Origin: CBFHSF01 sp965658445
GTDB lineage: Bacteria; Bacteroidota; Bacteroidia; Flavobacteriales; Schleiferiaceae
Assembly: GCA_965658445.1 (NCBI GenBank)
Contig: CBFHSF010000004.1
Location: 1-64,000 of the forward strand
Length of the DNA stretch: 64,000 nucleotides
Reading direction: 5' to 3'
Below, piece after piece: positions 42,750 through 51,387 of this stretch. The notes beneath the pieces were generated by a model. The model saw only the letters and a list, made by a program, of their open reading frames with translations. It had not been told where the DNA came from and ran no database searches. The first letter of the stretch is position 1; the number at the start of each line of letters is the position of its first letter. The position numbers were made by a program, and so were the translations under genes.

Positions 42750-43694
42750 TTAAGGCGTCTCCTCTAGTGTTTTTAAATAATCTTGAGCAATTTCTCTTTC
42801 TTCTTCATTACCAACTTCTAAGAGTTTGGTGTAAACCTCTTTTGCCTTCTCATTTTCGCCCACCTCCAAATAACAATACCCGAGATTTCCCAAAATAATT
42901 CCATCGTTGGGAGCTAGACTTTCGGCTCTTTTAAATTTGACGATAGCCGCTTCTATGTTTCCACGGTAAATTTCAATCACCCCTTCGTTAGAGGCGAACT
43001 CAGGATGGGTGGGGTAGCGTTCAACCAATTTTGTATTGATGGTCTCTATGGTTTCTAAATCCGGTGGATCAGAGGTGAAATAGTCATACAGGTAATCCTG
43101 AATGGCAGAAAAAACTAGGGTGGTATCTTCAATTACTTCGCCTTCTGACCACATCCAACTGTTGGGATTTTGGTAATTGAGTTCAATGAGTTCGAGGATT
43201 TTTTGAACTTGCTGATCCTTTCTCTCCGCTTTTCCCAAAACGTAGATTCTACCCAGATACATGTCCAATCGGCTGGGATATTTTTCAATTCCTTGGCTTA
43301 CTGCCTCAATACCTTTGTCCACCAACTCATCATCGTATTGAATGATGCTGTACATACTGCCTGCTACGTTGCCCGAATCGTCTGTTAGGATCAACGCATC
43401 TTCTGCATTGGGTACATTCTTGTCAAGGACCATGACTTCGCGTTCTGCGATGGAGAAGTAATAATTAAAGGAGGCGATGTAAAACTCTGCATCTGTGGAG
43501 TCTTCCAGCTTCCAAAGATTTAGGAAGTAGAGGGCCGAGTCTGAGTATTCTGAACCCAAGAATCCGTAGAATCTTTCTTGAACAGTGGAGTCTGCAAGAG
43601 TATCATGAGTAGGGTCCAAGGCATCTTGTGACCACAAAGGGGAACAAAATGCACAAAAAAGACCAAAGAGTAGGGTGGGGTGTAGCTTTTTCAC
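42750..43694 (-). CDS. Exported TPR protein upstream of the MoxR cluster
   Basis: A 314-residue protein with a signal peptide (KKLHPTLLFGLFCAFCSPLWSQ) and tetratricopeptide repeats, clearest in the C-terminal third (AIVKFKRAESLAPNDGIILGNLGYCYLEVGENEKAKEVY). GTG 43694 is preferred because the signal peptide starts there. An ATG at 43724 adds ten residues and would overlap the divergent RDD region. TPR proteins commonly accompany MoxR/vWA systems, so a periplasmic partner role is plausible. There are 98 bases to the SpoIIM start. Confidence 0.8.
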   Translation of the reverse strand: MKKLHPTLLFGLFCAFCSPLWSQDALDPTHDTLADSTVQERFYGFLGSEYSDSALYFLNLWKLEDSTDAEFYIASFNYYFSIAEREVMVLDKNVPNAEDALILTDDSGNVAGSMYSIIQYDDELVDKGIEAVSQGIEKYPSRLDMYLGRIYVLGKAERKDQQVQKILELIELNYQNPNSWMWSEGEVIEDTTLVFSAIQDYLYDYFTSDPPDLETIETINTKLVERYPTHPEFASNEGVIEIYRGNIEAAIVKFKRAESLAPNDGIILGNLGYCYLEVGENEKAKEVYTKLLEVGNEEEREIAQDYLKTLEETP

Positions 43695-43745
43695 GAAAAC
43701 GAATATACTATTTTGAGTAGACAAATGGATTTGTATTTTAGACGA

Positions 43746-44474
43746 ATGAATACAGTGAATATCCTAACGTCTCAAAATGTAATGATTGAGATGAAACTGG
43801 CGGGCTTACCCTCTCGCATCATGGCTTTCTTTGTAGACCAATTGGTCATGATTGTGTTCTTTTTGATTTGCTTTTTGGCGCTAACGGCTTTTGAACCCTC
43901 TAGTGATTCTGAATTGCTGTTTGTGTACCTGGTCATTGTTCCCGTGTACTTCTTTTACAGCCTAGCCTTCGAAACCTTGAACAAAGGAAGGACCCTAGGA
44001 AAGCAAATGTTGGGTATTCGCGTGCGTTCTACCGACGGTTCTGAAGTGGGGTTTTACGAAGCGGCAGGCCGATGGATATTTAGAATTCCAGACTTGTTCC
44101 TCACGGCAGGAACCCTTGCCATTATTCTTATTGGAGGATCCGAAAAGAGACAGCGCATGGGTGACAAAATTGCTGGAACCATGGTGGTTGAAGACAGAAA
44201 ACCCGTCACGGGTATTGACAAACTCATCAACAACAAAAAGCTTCAACAATACGAAGTAAAGTATCCCAATGCCATTCGATTGGAAGAAGAGGATGTAGTG
44301 TGGATTAAGAAGACGGTTGCGCGTTCTGCGCGATACAATAATGTGGCACACACTCAAGCCATGGATGACCTCGCCAGAAAAGTAAGCGGAATTATTGGCG
44401 GTCCCGAAAAACCGAGAACCCCATCAGAATTCCTCAAAAGGGTAATCAAGGATTATGTGGTGTTAACACGATAG
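43746..44474 (+). CDS. RDD family membrane protein, divergent from the MoxR cluster
   Basis: A 242-residue protein with an RDD domain: LPSRIMAFFVDQLVM contains the Arg-Asp core, followed by three or so membrane helices and GRTLGKQMLGIRV. A soluble C-terminal tail of about 90 residues follows. RDD and SpoIIM genes often occur together with MoxR/DUF58, here in divergent orientation. ATG 43746 (MNTVNI) is preferred to 43713. The function of RDD proteins is mostly unknown, with ion transport shown for some. Confidence 0.87.
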   Translation: MNTVNILTSQNVMIEMKLAGLPSRIMAFFVDQLVMIVFFLICFLALTAFEPSSDSELLFVYLVIVPVYFFYSLAFETLNKGRTLGKQMLGIRVRSTDGSEVGFYEAAGRWIFRIPDLFLTAGTLAIILIGGSEKRQRMGDKIAGTMVVEDRKPVTGIDKLINNKKLQQYEVKYPNAIRLEEEDVVWIKKTVARSARYNNVAHTQAMDDLARKVSGIIGGPEKPRTPSEFLKRVIKDYVVLTR

Positions 44475-44535
44475 GTTTTTTGAAGAAAAAAGAAGGAATG
44501 AGGAATTAGGGACTTAACTCCACCTTTCTACTCAC

Positions 44536-44553
44536 TCCCAACAACTGTCGGGA
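44536..44553. repeat. Degenerate palindrome, TCCCGACA...TGTCGGGA family, copy 3
   Basis: TCCCAACA, AC, TGTCGGGA: the same palindrome as at 294-311 with one base change. Again a heptamer array (44571-44605) lies close by, in the convergent interval between RDD and the Mpo1-like gene. Confidence 0.65.
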
Positions 44554-44570
44554 CAGGTACTCACAAACAA

Positions 44571-44605
44571 GTCACTAGTCACTAGTCACTAGTCACTAGT
44601 CACAA
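44571..44605. repeat. Heptamer tandem array GTCACTA, five units
   Basis: Four exact GTCACTA units followed by GTCACAA, ending one base before the stop codon of the minus-strand Mpo1-like gene. It is related to the AGTGACT units at 36-63 by reverse complement. Confidence 0.9.
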
Positions 44606-44606
44606 A

Positions 44607-45086
44607 TTAATACCTAATACCCACCTTCTTATAAATAAATCCCATCAACCAGGCGGGGCCAATGAGTAGGAAGGAAAGATCTTGCAGGAAGCTTGGCTTT
44701 TTACCTTCTACTTTGTGTCCGTAGAATTGGCCAATCCAAGCCGCTGTAAAGAGAATCAAAGCAGAACCCCAAACGGGAATGGAAAGACTTCTCATGGGAA
44801 TAACCAAGGCCATGCAAAGGATTGCAAAGAGTGCAATGCCAATAGCCATAGTAGGTGAAAGGCGTATGTAAAACACAATGACCACCAAAAGAACTACGCT
44901 GGCGAGATTGGCGAACGGAGACAATGACTCCGGTAGGAATCCCATTAAAAAGGGCAGTGACACCTCCGACAACAAGGCCACAATGCTAAAGAAGATGGTG
45001 GGGACACAAATCCAGTGGATTAGCTTATTGGTTGCGTTTTGATGACTTTCTCCGTATTCGTCAAACCATTGTTGTATGGGTTTCAT
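44607..45086 (-). CDS. Mpo1-like (DUF962) membrane protein
   Basis: A 159-residue protein with about four membrane helices. The N-terminal WFDEYGESHQNATNKLIHWICVP has the conserved H and N-x-x-x-H residues of the DUF962/YGL010w family. Yeast Mpo1 is an Fe(II)-dependent dioxygenase of 2-hydroxy fatty acids, so a lipid alpha-oxidation role is possible here but only by family. It is monocistronic, with a heptamer array directly after the stop. Confidence 0.84.
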   Translation of the reverse strand: MKPIQQWFDEYGESHQNATNKLIHWICVPTIFFSIVALLSEVSLPFLMGFLPESLSPFANLASVVLLVVIVFYIRLSPTMAIGIALFAILCMALVIPMRSLSIPVWGSALILFTAAWIGQFYGHKVEGKKPSFLQDLSFLLIGPAWLMGFIYKKVGIRY

Positions 45087-45185
45087 AGTGCTTTGTTTAT
45101 TGTTGAAGACAAAACATTGCCTTCAGAGGTTATTAATGGTGGATTGCCGAGATTTAAAACCAACGGGAATACCAATAAATAGTGG

Positions 45186-45193
45186 TACTTTTG
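45186..45193 (+). promoter_or_regulatory. -7 element TACTTTTG upstream of the DUF493 gene
   Basis: Exact TAnnTTTG match, 64 bases before the DUF493 start. No convincing -33 box at the usual spacing. Confidence 0.4.
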
Positions 45194-45257
45194 TAAGCTC
45201 AGATGTATTCCTCAACAGGAAGCGTCAATTTCACGAAAAATTGCAAGCAAAGCAAGT

Positions 45258-45530
45258 ATGGAAGAAAAATGGGAAAAACTAAGGGAGCAGCTACAGAATG
45301 GTAATTCTTGGCCTTCCGTATACATGTTCAAGTTCATTGTGCCTGCTGATAACGAAAAAATTGCTCAGGTAGAGAATCTCTTCAACACGCAAACGGCAGA
45401 AGTAACCATGCGTACTTCTAAAAATGGAAACTTTGTGTCCATTACTGCGCAAGAATTGATGATCAGTCCAGAAAAGGTCATTGAACGCTACAAAGAAGCG
45501 GGAGGAATCGAAGGATTGATTTCGCTGTAA
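45258..45530 (+). CDS. DUF493 (YbeD-like) family protein
   Basis: A 90-residue ferredoxin-fold-like protein of the DUF493/UPF0250 family: WPSVYMFKFIVPA, the VTMRTSKNGNFVSIT strand pair and a C-terminal helix. The E. coli member YbeD lies next to lipoate genes, but no lipoate gene is nearby here. Small soluble protein, probably ligand-binding. Followed by a two-way terminator. Confidence 0.88.
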   Translation: MEEKWEKLREQLQNGNSWPSVYMFKFIVPADNEKIAQVENLFNTQTAEVTMRTSKNGNFVSITAQELMISPEKVIERYKEAGGIEGLISL

Positions 45531-45578
45531 AGTACAGAGCACACCCATTCTGGAGCACAAACGAAATACTTAAAAAAC

Positions 45579-45610
45579 AAAACCCCCTGCCAATGGCAAG
45601 GGGTTTTTTT
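45579..45610. terminator. Two-way terminator between DUF493 and the C1 peptidase
   Basis: CCCC-C-TGCC (45583-45591) pairs with GGCA-A-GGGG (45595-45603) with one mismatch and a three-base loop. It is followed by seven T on the plus strand and TTTTGTTTTTT on the minus strand. It serves both convergent genes. Confidence 0.85.
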
Positions 45611-45648
45611 ATGCTTTTAGTGGTAATGTGGTTTAAAAACCGGGAACA

Positions 45649-46839
45649 TTACTTTTTCATAGCCTTAGAAACCTTCTTGGTCAAACCGTCTTTGTGAAGC
45701 ATCACAGAAATGGTCTTGTATCTTAAGTACGATTCAGAAACGTAGATGTAACCAGGTCTGAAGGGGTTTTCAATTTCTCCCCATGAGTTCTTTACAATGT
45801 AGTACTTAGTGCCATTTTGGTCTACAACAGATCCTGTGATCATCATTCCGTGATCATCTTGAGTCAAGTAATTGTCATAAGCTTCTTGACGCATCTCTTG
45901 AGTGATTTCTCTCTGTGTAACCGGAGATTCAAAAGCGGCTTTTCTCAAGTCTTCTGACATGTCTTTCCACTCCATTTCTGGAACAATGGCCAAACCGTTT
46001 CTCACAGAAAATCCTTTTTCTGATACATCAGTAGCCCAGCTCAAAGTGTATCCTTCTTCCAAGGCGTGATCTACAACGTCAACCATATCGTCCAAAGAAA
46101 CGTTGAAAGACTTACCCCAAGCCCAGTTGTCAGGAACTTGAATTTCACACATTTCATTCATGGGGTGGTGTGTGAAGGAAGTAATTTGAATGTAGTCGTC
46201 AGCGTTGATCTTTAGAACGTCATCTGCAAAAGAGCGTGGAGTGTAATCCTTTCCGTCCCAATCAAAAGTAGCAGGGTATTCACCTAGGTATGCGTCCAAG
46301 GTTGCGTTAAATGCTTCCTTCCACACAGGAGTGATTTTTCCGTTTTTGTTTTTGATCACAGCGTCCAACATACCTTTGAGGATGGCTTCCAATTCACCGT
46401 GGTTGTTTCCCTCGGTTCCGTAATCCAATCCGGCGTAAACTTCTTGAGGAACGGCTCCGTACTTCTTGATTACGTAGAATACGTCAGGTAGGGCACCACC
46501 TTGTGCAAAGTTTAGGTTTCCGTGCAAGCGAACGTACTTTTCTCCTTTGTCCAAGTATACCTGACGTACGGTAAACATTTCAGAGATATCAATGGGGTCC
46601 AATCCCATTCTGATCATTTCTGACTCAACAAATCCCGTTGAGGCATAAGACCAACAAGTACCTGATCTTCCTTGGTTTTTAACGGGTGTTGCCTCCAAAT
46701 CGATTTTTACTTCGAATTGGTAGCCTTCAGAACCTTTGTCTGTTCCGTTGTTTTCAATTTTCTTGATGAGATCGTCCTGGGCAGAAAGACCCGTGGCAAT
46801 CATTATCCCTGCGAGAGCAGAAAATATCTTACGGTTCAT
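45649..46839 (-). CDS. Secreted C1-family cysteine peptidase (aminopeptidase C/bleomycin hydrolase type)
   Basis: A 396-residue papain-fold peptidase with an N-terminal signal peptide (to about residue 20, GLSAQ). The catalytic triad is visible: Cys in NQGRSGTCWSYAS (about 62), with the preceding Gln for the oxyanion hole, His in DDHGMMITG, and Asn in VKNSWG. Bleomycin hydrolase/PepC proteins are usually cytoplasmic; the signal peptide places this one in the periplasm or outside. It has its own promoter element at 46863. Confidence 0.9.
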   Translation of the reverse strand: MNRKIFSALAGIMIATGLSAQDDLIKKIENNGTDKGSEGYQFEVKIDLEATPVKNQGRSGTCWSYASTGFVESEMIRMGLDPIDISEMFTVRQVYLDKGEKYVRLHGNLNFAQGGALPDVFYVIKKYGAVPQEVYAGLDYGTEGNNHGELEAILKGMLDAVIKNKNGKITPVWKEAFNATLDAYLGEYPATFDWDGKDYTPRSFADDVLKINADDYIQITSFTHHPMNEMCEIQVPDNWAWGKSFNVSLDDMVDVVDHALEEGYTLSWATDVSEKGFSVRNGLAIVPEMEWKDMSEDLRKAAFESPVTQREITQEMRQEAYDNYLTQDDHGMMITGSVVDQNGTKYYIVKNSWGEIENPFRPGYIYVSESYLRYKTISVMLHKDGLTKKVSKAMKK

Positions 46840-46862
46840 AATGTGTTTTTTTGATTTGACGC

Positions 46863-46870
46863 CAAATCTA
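46863..46870 (-). promoter_or_regulatory. -7 element TAGATTTG for the C1 peptidase
   Basis: Exact TAnnTTTG on the minus strand, 23 bases before the ATG at 46839. The -33 box is not clear. Confidence 0.45.
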
Positions 46871-46901
46871 ATAAAACAGAGACAACAGATGGGGATAACA
46901 C

Positions 46902-46931
46902 AAAAAAATCCGCCCCAAAGGAGCGGATTTT
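46902..46931 (-). terminator. Terminator after the 3-hydroxyacyl-CoA dehydrogenase gene
   Basis: On the minus strand AAAATCCGC (46931-46923) and GCGGATTTT (46913-46905) form a nine-base stem extended by CC/GG, followed by seven T. Confidence 0.85.
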
Positions 46932-46988
46932 CTCGATTGATTCAAATAGATAGACCTTGCCGTGGGTCTTCTTTGATTTTGTAGTCTA

Positions 46989-47876
46989 CTAAGAGAATGA
47001 TTTAGATACCACTGCGTTCTTGGGGCCCGCAGAATAATCGTAAAAACCTTCTCCTGTTTTGATTCCCTTTTTGCCGGCCATAACCATGTTAACCAATAGG
47101 GGACAGGGAGCGTATTTAGGATTTCCAAAACCTTCGTGCAATACGTTCAAAATGCTCAAACATACATCCAGCCCAATAAAGTCAGCCAATTGTAGAGGTC
47201 CCATAGGGTGGGCCATTCCCAACTTCATAATGGTATCGATTTCTTCAACGCCAGCCACTCCTTCGTGAAGAGAAATGATGGCCTCATTGATCATTGGCAT
47301 TAGAATGCGGTTGGCAACAAATCCTGGATAGTCGTTACACTCCACAGGAACCTTACCCAAAGTCTTAGACATCTCCACGATGGTGTTGGTTACCTCGTCT
47401 GATGTACTGTATCCTCTGATGATCTCGATGAGTTTCATCACGGGTACGGGGTTCATAAAGTGCATACCGATCACCTTGTCTGGGCGATTGGTCTCAGCAG
47501 CGATTTGCGTAATGCTGATGGACGAGGTGTTACTTGCCAAAATACAGTGTTCAGGAGCCAATGAATCAAGGTCAGCAAATAGTTTTGCCTTGATAGTCCA
47601 GTTTTCTGTAGCCGCTTCTACGACCAAATCAGCGTTTTTAACCGCTGCTTCCAAAGACGTTCCGGTAGTAATTCTACCCAAAGTACCTTCCTTGTCGTGA
47701 GCTGAGATAATTTCCTTGGCAACCTGACGGTCAAGGTTTTTAGCGATGGTAGCCAAACCTCTTTCTAGTGAGGCTTCGGCAATATCAAAAAGAGCAACAT
47801 TAAACCCCTTTTGAGCAAATACGTGAGCAATTCCATTTCCCATGGTTCCTGCTCCAATAACTGTAATGTTTTTCAT
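46989..47876 (-). CDS. hbd: 3-hydroxybutyryl-CoA dehydrogenase
   Basis: NAD-dependent oxidation of (S)-3-hydroxyacyl-CoA to 3-ketoacyl-CoA, used in short-chain fatty acid or butyrate metabolism. The 295-residue length matches stand-alone Hbd. The Rossmann motif GAGTMGNGIAH is at the start, then NTSSISITQIA, and the catalytic His-Glu pair lies in GMHFMNPVPVMKLIE. It sits 91 bases after the WcaJ-like gene on the minus strand and is closed by the terminator at 46902. Confidence 0.93.
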   Translation of the reverse strand: MKNITVIGAGTMGNGIAHVFAQKGFNVALFDIAEASLERGLATIAKNLDRQVAKEIISAHDKEGTLGRITTGTSLEAAVKNADLVVEAATENWTIKAKLFADLDSLAPEHCILASNTSSISITQIAAETNRPDKVIGMHFMNPVPVMKLIEIIRGYSTSDEVTNTIVEMSKTLGKVPVECNDYPGFVANRILMPMINEAIISLHEGVAGVEEIDTIMKLGMAHPMGPLQLADFIGLDVCLSILNVLHEGFGNPKYAPCPLLVNMVMAGKKGIKTGEGFYDYSAGPKNAVVSKSFS

Positions 47877-47967
47877 GTCGTATTCTGTGTGTTATTTCGT
47901 GTACTGTTTTGTCTAATCTTTTCTCAGTTATTTCGATGTATGGATGCATCAAACGCTTTGATTCTCA

Positions 47968-49383
47968 TTATTGTCCTCGTCCCTGAAGTACTATAAGTAC
48001 GGTGTAGAACAAGATTTTTACATCGTTGAGTATGCTCATGTTTTCGATGTAAATGATGTCGTATTTAAGCCTCGCTACCATTTCATCTACATTTTCTGCA
48101 TAGCCAAATTTAACCATTCCCCAAGAAGTGATTCCTGGCTTTACTTTGTGGACGTGCTTGTAGTAGGGAGCTTTTTCTACGATTTGATTGATGTAGAATT
48201 GTCTTTCGGGTCTGGGTCCTACAATGGCCATATCCCCAATGAGAACATTGTAGAATTGGGGTAATTCATCCAGCCTGTACTTTCTCATGACCTTACCCCA
48301 AGGGGTAATTCTGTCGTCGTCTTCTTTGGAAAGTTGAGGGCCGTATTTTTCCGCATCGTTGTACATGGAGCGGAACTTGTAGATTTTAAACGATTTACCA
48401 TGCAGGCCAATACGCTCCTGACTAAAAAAGACGGGCCCCTTGGATCCATATTTTACCATCAAACCGGTAAACAATAGGAGAGGGGAGGTAATGATGAGCA
48501 AAATAAAGCTCAACAGGACGTCAAAAACTCTTTTGGCAACCCATTGATGGGCGGGCATGAGTTCGTGTTTTATTTCAATAAGAGGAGCTCCCAGAGATTC
48601 CAATCGCACTTGACCAGAAATAATATCATAGATATCGGGAATCATCTTTACTCGAACGCCTGTATTTTCCAGCCGGTTGATGATCCCTTCTAGCTTTTTG
48701 TGCTCTTGTGTTTCTATGGCGATGATGACCTCCTCAATGTTGTGGTCTTCAATGATTTTTTCCAAATCGTCATAAGATCCCAAGAGGGGCAAGTCTTTTT
48801 CTACGAGAAACTCAATTTTTTGATAAACGCTGACAAAGCCCACGATTTCATTTCCCGTAGATCGTTTTTGGGAAGAAAGCTCTCTGAAGAGATCCACGGC
48901 GTTTTCGTTAGAGCCAATAAGCAACGTGTTAAAAACCAGTCTTTTGCTTTGGATCTTACGCATGGTTTGCGTAGATAGAATAAAGCGGAAGGTGCTTGTA
49001 AATAAAAAGATAGACGCTAAATACACTCCGTAGGAAGGGTAGTAATCTACGTAGGAAACCACCCAATCATCCAGTATTAGAACAAAGAAGATGACTACAG
49101 AACCAAATAGAGAGGTATTAAAGGATTGGAAAATCTCTTTGAGTCGAGAACGTCTGAAAATATCCTTATAAAAGCCTGTTATGGCGTAAAGTGCAATCCA
49201 AAACAAACAGGTAATAAATAATCCTTGAGAAAAAGAATCCTCCGTAAATAAATCCCAAATAGAGAGGTATTCTTGTTGTTGGATGCTGATTTTCCGGTAA
49301 CTGAAAAGCACCATGTAGGAAAGCCCAGCTGCCAAGGCATCTGCAAAAATGTATTTAGAAATCTGAGTAGCGGTTGACTTCAT
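47968..49383 (-). CDS. WcaJ-like polyprenyl-phosphate hexose-1-phosphate transferase
   Basis: A 471-residue polyisoprenyl-phosphate sugar-phosphotransferase that starts exopolysaccharide or O-antigen units on undecaprenyl phosphate. Four to five N-terminal membrane helices (about 15-130) are followed by a CoA-binding-like Rossmann region (TLLIGSNENAVDLFREL). After a further helix comes the C-terminal catalytic domain with RVFDVLLSFILL, VFFSQERIGLHGKSFKIYKFRSM and VGPRPERQF. It starts directly after the lipoprotein stop, so it is in one operon with the Gfo/Idh gene. Confidence 0.92.
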   Translation of the reverse strand: MKSTATQISKYIFADALAAGLSYMVLFSYRKISIQQQEYLSIWDLFTEDSFSQGLFITCLFWIALYAITGFYKDIFRRSRLKEIFQSFNTSLFGSVVIFFVLILDDWVVSYVDYYPSYGVYLASIFLFTSTFRFILSTQTMRKIQSKRLVFNTLLIGSNENAVDLFRELSSQKRSTGNEIVGFVSVYQKIEFLVEKDLPLLGSYDDLEKIIEDHNIEEVIIAIETQEHKKLEGIINRLENTGVRVKMIPDIYDIISGQVRLESLGAPLIEIKHELMPAHQWVAKRVFDVLLSFILLIITSPLLLFTGLMVKYGSKGPVFFSQERIGLHGKSFKIYKFRSMYNDAEKYGPQLSKEDDDRITPWGKVMRKYRLDELPQFYNVLIGDMAIVGPRPERQFYINQIVEKAPYYKHVHKVKPGITSWGMVKFGYAENVDEMVARLKYDIIYIENMSILNDVKILFYTVLIVLQGRGQ

Positions 49384-50268
49384 CTAGTACACTATTTTCA
49401 CATTGTCTATGAGAACGGTGCGATCCGAATCATAGGGGTTAAGTGCACCAAAGAAAATCTTGAAGCCGTTTGCATTGGGGTAGGCGCTGACCTCTGTTAC
49501 CAAGTTGATGTACATCTTTTTCCACTGGTCGGTTGGAAAAACAGATACTACAGGAGTTTGTGTGATTTGAGTGGGTTCATCCACATACAGCCCTACAGTA
49601 AAACTAACATCTGTCTTGTAGTGGATTTCCAAGATCACATTGGCTCCAAACTTGGGCAGATCAAACTGCTCAATAGTAGAAACTTCTCCTAACCCCCCAG
49701 GTCTAACCACCATTTTTCCAGAAAATGATTGGGGTTCACCAGAAATCCCCGATTGAAAGAGATCCGCAGGGTTATTGGTTCTAAACATAACGGTATCACT
49801 CAATCCCGAAGGCTCAAGGTTGATTCCCGTTCCCTCAAAATCCTCAACCAATTCAATCACCGCATTGGTTTTATAAGTAACGGCGCTTAAGCCAGATCCT
49901 CCCTTGTTGAGAGAGTAGGTTTCACCCGCTACTAAGTCAATAGTTTCGGTGTACGGGTTGAGTTCTGAATACCAAAATCGGAAGCTCGATTGTCCGTTGA
50001 GATTAACTCCGGGATGTACGTTGATTTGAGAATTTCCAGAAGCGATTATCGGAACGGTAGCAGGAACTTCATAGGCTCCAATAAATTCACCGTTGACTTG
50101 TAACCAAGCGGTAGTGAAGTCTTGGGCACCTGTACCTTCAGTGCTGTAATTGGTAGGATTTTCAAACTCAGGTATCTCAATGTATACGGGAACTTGAGCT
50201 TCCTCATCACAAGAAATACAAGACAAAATAATGGAGGTCATAAAGACCCCAAGTAGCCATCTCTTCAT
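49384..50268 (-). CDS. Lipoprotein of unknown function in the glycan operon
   Basis: A 294-residue lipoprotein with a short hydrophobic signal and two cysteines (SCISC) near residues 17-20; the second is followed by acidic residues (DEEAQ). Most of the protein is predicted beta-strand and has the look of carbohydrate-binding beta-sandwiches (DQWKKMYINLV, FFGALNPYDS, VLIDNVKI), typical of surface lipoproteins. It is flanked within one operon by an oxidoreductase and a WcaJ-like enzyme (6-base and 0-base gaps). I cannot name its ligand. Confidence 0.8.
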   Translation of the reverse strand: MKRWLLGVFMTSIILSCISCDEEAQVPVYIEIPEFENPTNYSTEGTGAQDFTTAWLQVNGEFIGAYEVPATVPIIASGNSQINVHPGVNLNGQSSFRFWYSELNPYTETIDLVAGETYSLNKGGSGLSAVTYKTNAVIELVEDFEGTGINLEPSGLSDTVMFRTNNPADLFQSGISGEPQSFSGKMVVRPGGLGEVSTIEQFDLPKFGANVILEIHYKTDVSFTVGLYVDEPTQITQTPVVSVFPTDQWKKMYINLVTEVSAYPNANGFKIFFGALNPYDSDRTVLIDNVKIVY

Positions 50269-50274
50269 TGCGAA

Positions 50275-51264
50275 TTAGCTAATGCGGTTGATACTAGTGT
50301 TCAACTTCTCTTGAACTTGTTGAGCAATGGATAGGGCGTTCTCTCCGTCTTCTAACGTAACTCTTGTTTTTTCATTGTTTTGAATAGAAGAATAAAGTGC
50401 TGCCAACTCGTCCGCAATGGCGTTGTTTGGAGAAACTTCGGGTTGCTCAAAGTAGATTTGCTTTTTGCCACCATCTGGTAAATCCAATACCATAGCATAG
50501 TCGCTTTCGGGTTCTACTACTGTTTTCATCTTTACCAATTCTGACTTCTTCTCTAGGAAATCAACGGTAATATAAGCATCGCGCTGGAATAGGCGAGTCT
50601 TTCTCATGTTTTTCATGGAGATTCGAGAAGCCGTCAAATTGGCTACACATCCATTGGCAAATTCCAATCGTGCGTTAGCGATATCTGCAGTTTCTGAAAC
50701 CACGGCCACACCACTGGCATTGATCTTCTTTACGTTAGATGGGACAAGGCTCAGCACAATGTCAATGTCGTGAATCATTAAATCCATTACCACAGAAACG
50801 TCTGTTCCTCTTGGGTTGAACTCCGCTAAGCGGTGGGTTTCAATAAACATGGGATTGTTGATGGCATGGGCAACGGCTGTAAACGCTGGGTTGAATCTTT
50901 CTACGTGTCCCACCTGAGCTTTAACTCCGGCCTCTTCAGCCAATTTAATGAGCTGTCTCGCTTCTTCTACCGTATGTGTAATGGGTTTCTCTATAAAAAT
51001 ATGTCGGGACTTCTTGAGGGCAGAAACGGCACAGTCGTAATGCGAAAGAGTAGGGGTTACGATATCTACAACATCCACAGCCTCTACCAAGGCGTCTACC
51101 GATTCAAATGAGGTGAGTCCAAATTCTTCGGCAACTTTCTGAGCATTTTCTGGAATGGGATCGTAAAATCCTACCAACTCATAGCATTCTGGGAGTTGTT
51201 TGATACACTTGATGTGAATTTTTCCCAAATGGCCAGCGCCTAAGACACCTATTTTTAGAGGCAT
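50275..51264 (-). CDS. Gfo/Idh/MocA family oxidoreductase
   Basis: A 329-residue NAD(P)-dependent sugar oxidoreductase. The Rossmann motif GVLGAGHLGKIH at the start and the EKP motif in IFIEKPITH (catalytic Lys) are intact, followed by the alpha/beta C-terminal domain with FNPRGTDVSVVMDLMIHDID. It likely modifies a nucleotide or free sugar for the envelope glycan made with its operon partner. ATG 51264 is chosen. ATG 51282 would add six residues and almost reach the -7 element. Confidence 0.9.
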   Translation of the reverse strand: MPLKIGVLGAGHLGKIHIKCIKQLPECYELVGFYDPIPENAQKVAEEFGLTSFESVDALVEAVDVVDIVTPTLSHYDCAVSALKKSRHIFIEKPITHTVEEARQLIKLAEEAGVKAQVGHVERFNPAFTAVAHAINNPMFIETHRLAEFNPRGTDVSVVMDLMIHDIDIVLSLVPSNVKKINASGVAVVSETADIANARLEFANGCVANLTASRISMKNMRKTRLFQRDAYITVDFLEKKSELVKMKTVVEPESDYAMVLDLPDGGKKQIYFEQPEVSPNNAIADELAALYSSIQNNEKTRVTLEDGENALSIAQQVQEKLNTSINRIS

Positions 51265-51279
51265 AGTTCTATTTTTTGA

Positions 51280-51287
51280 CAAATGTA
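51280..51287 (-). promoter_or_regulatory. -7 element TACATTTG for the glycan operon
   Basis: Exact TAnnTTTG on the minus strand, 15 bases before the ATG at 51264. A -33 box is not evident. Confidence 0.45.
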
Positions 51288-51387
51288 ATAGATTTTGGAC
51301 GGGAGAGCCTTAAATTTTTTGTGAGTTTTGAAGGGATAAATGTTAATTTCACAGCCTCCAAACCCGCCACTAATTATGGGGCATTCT

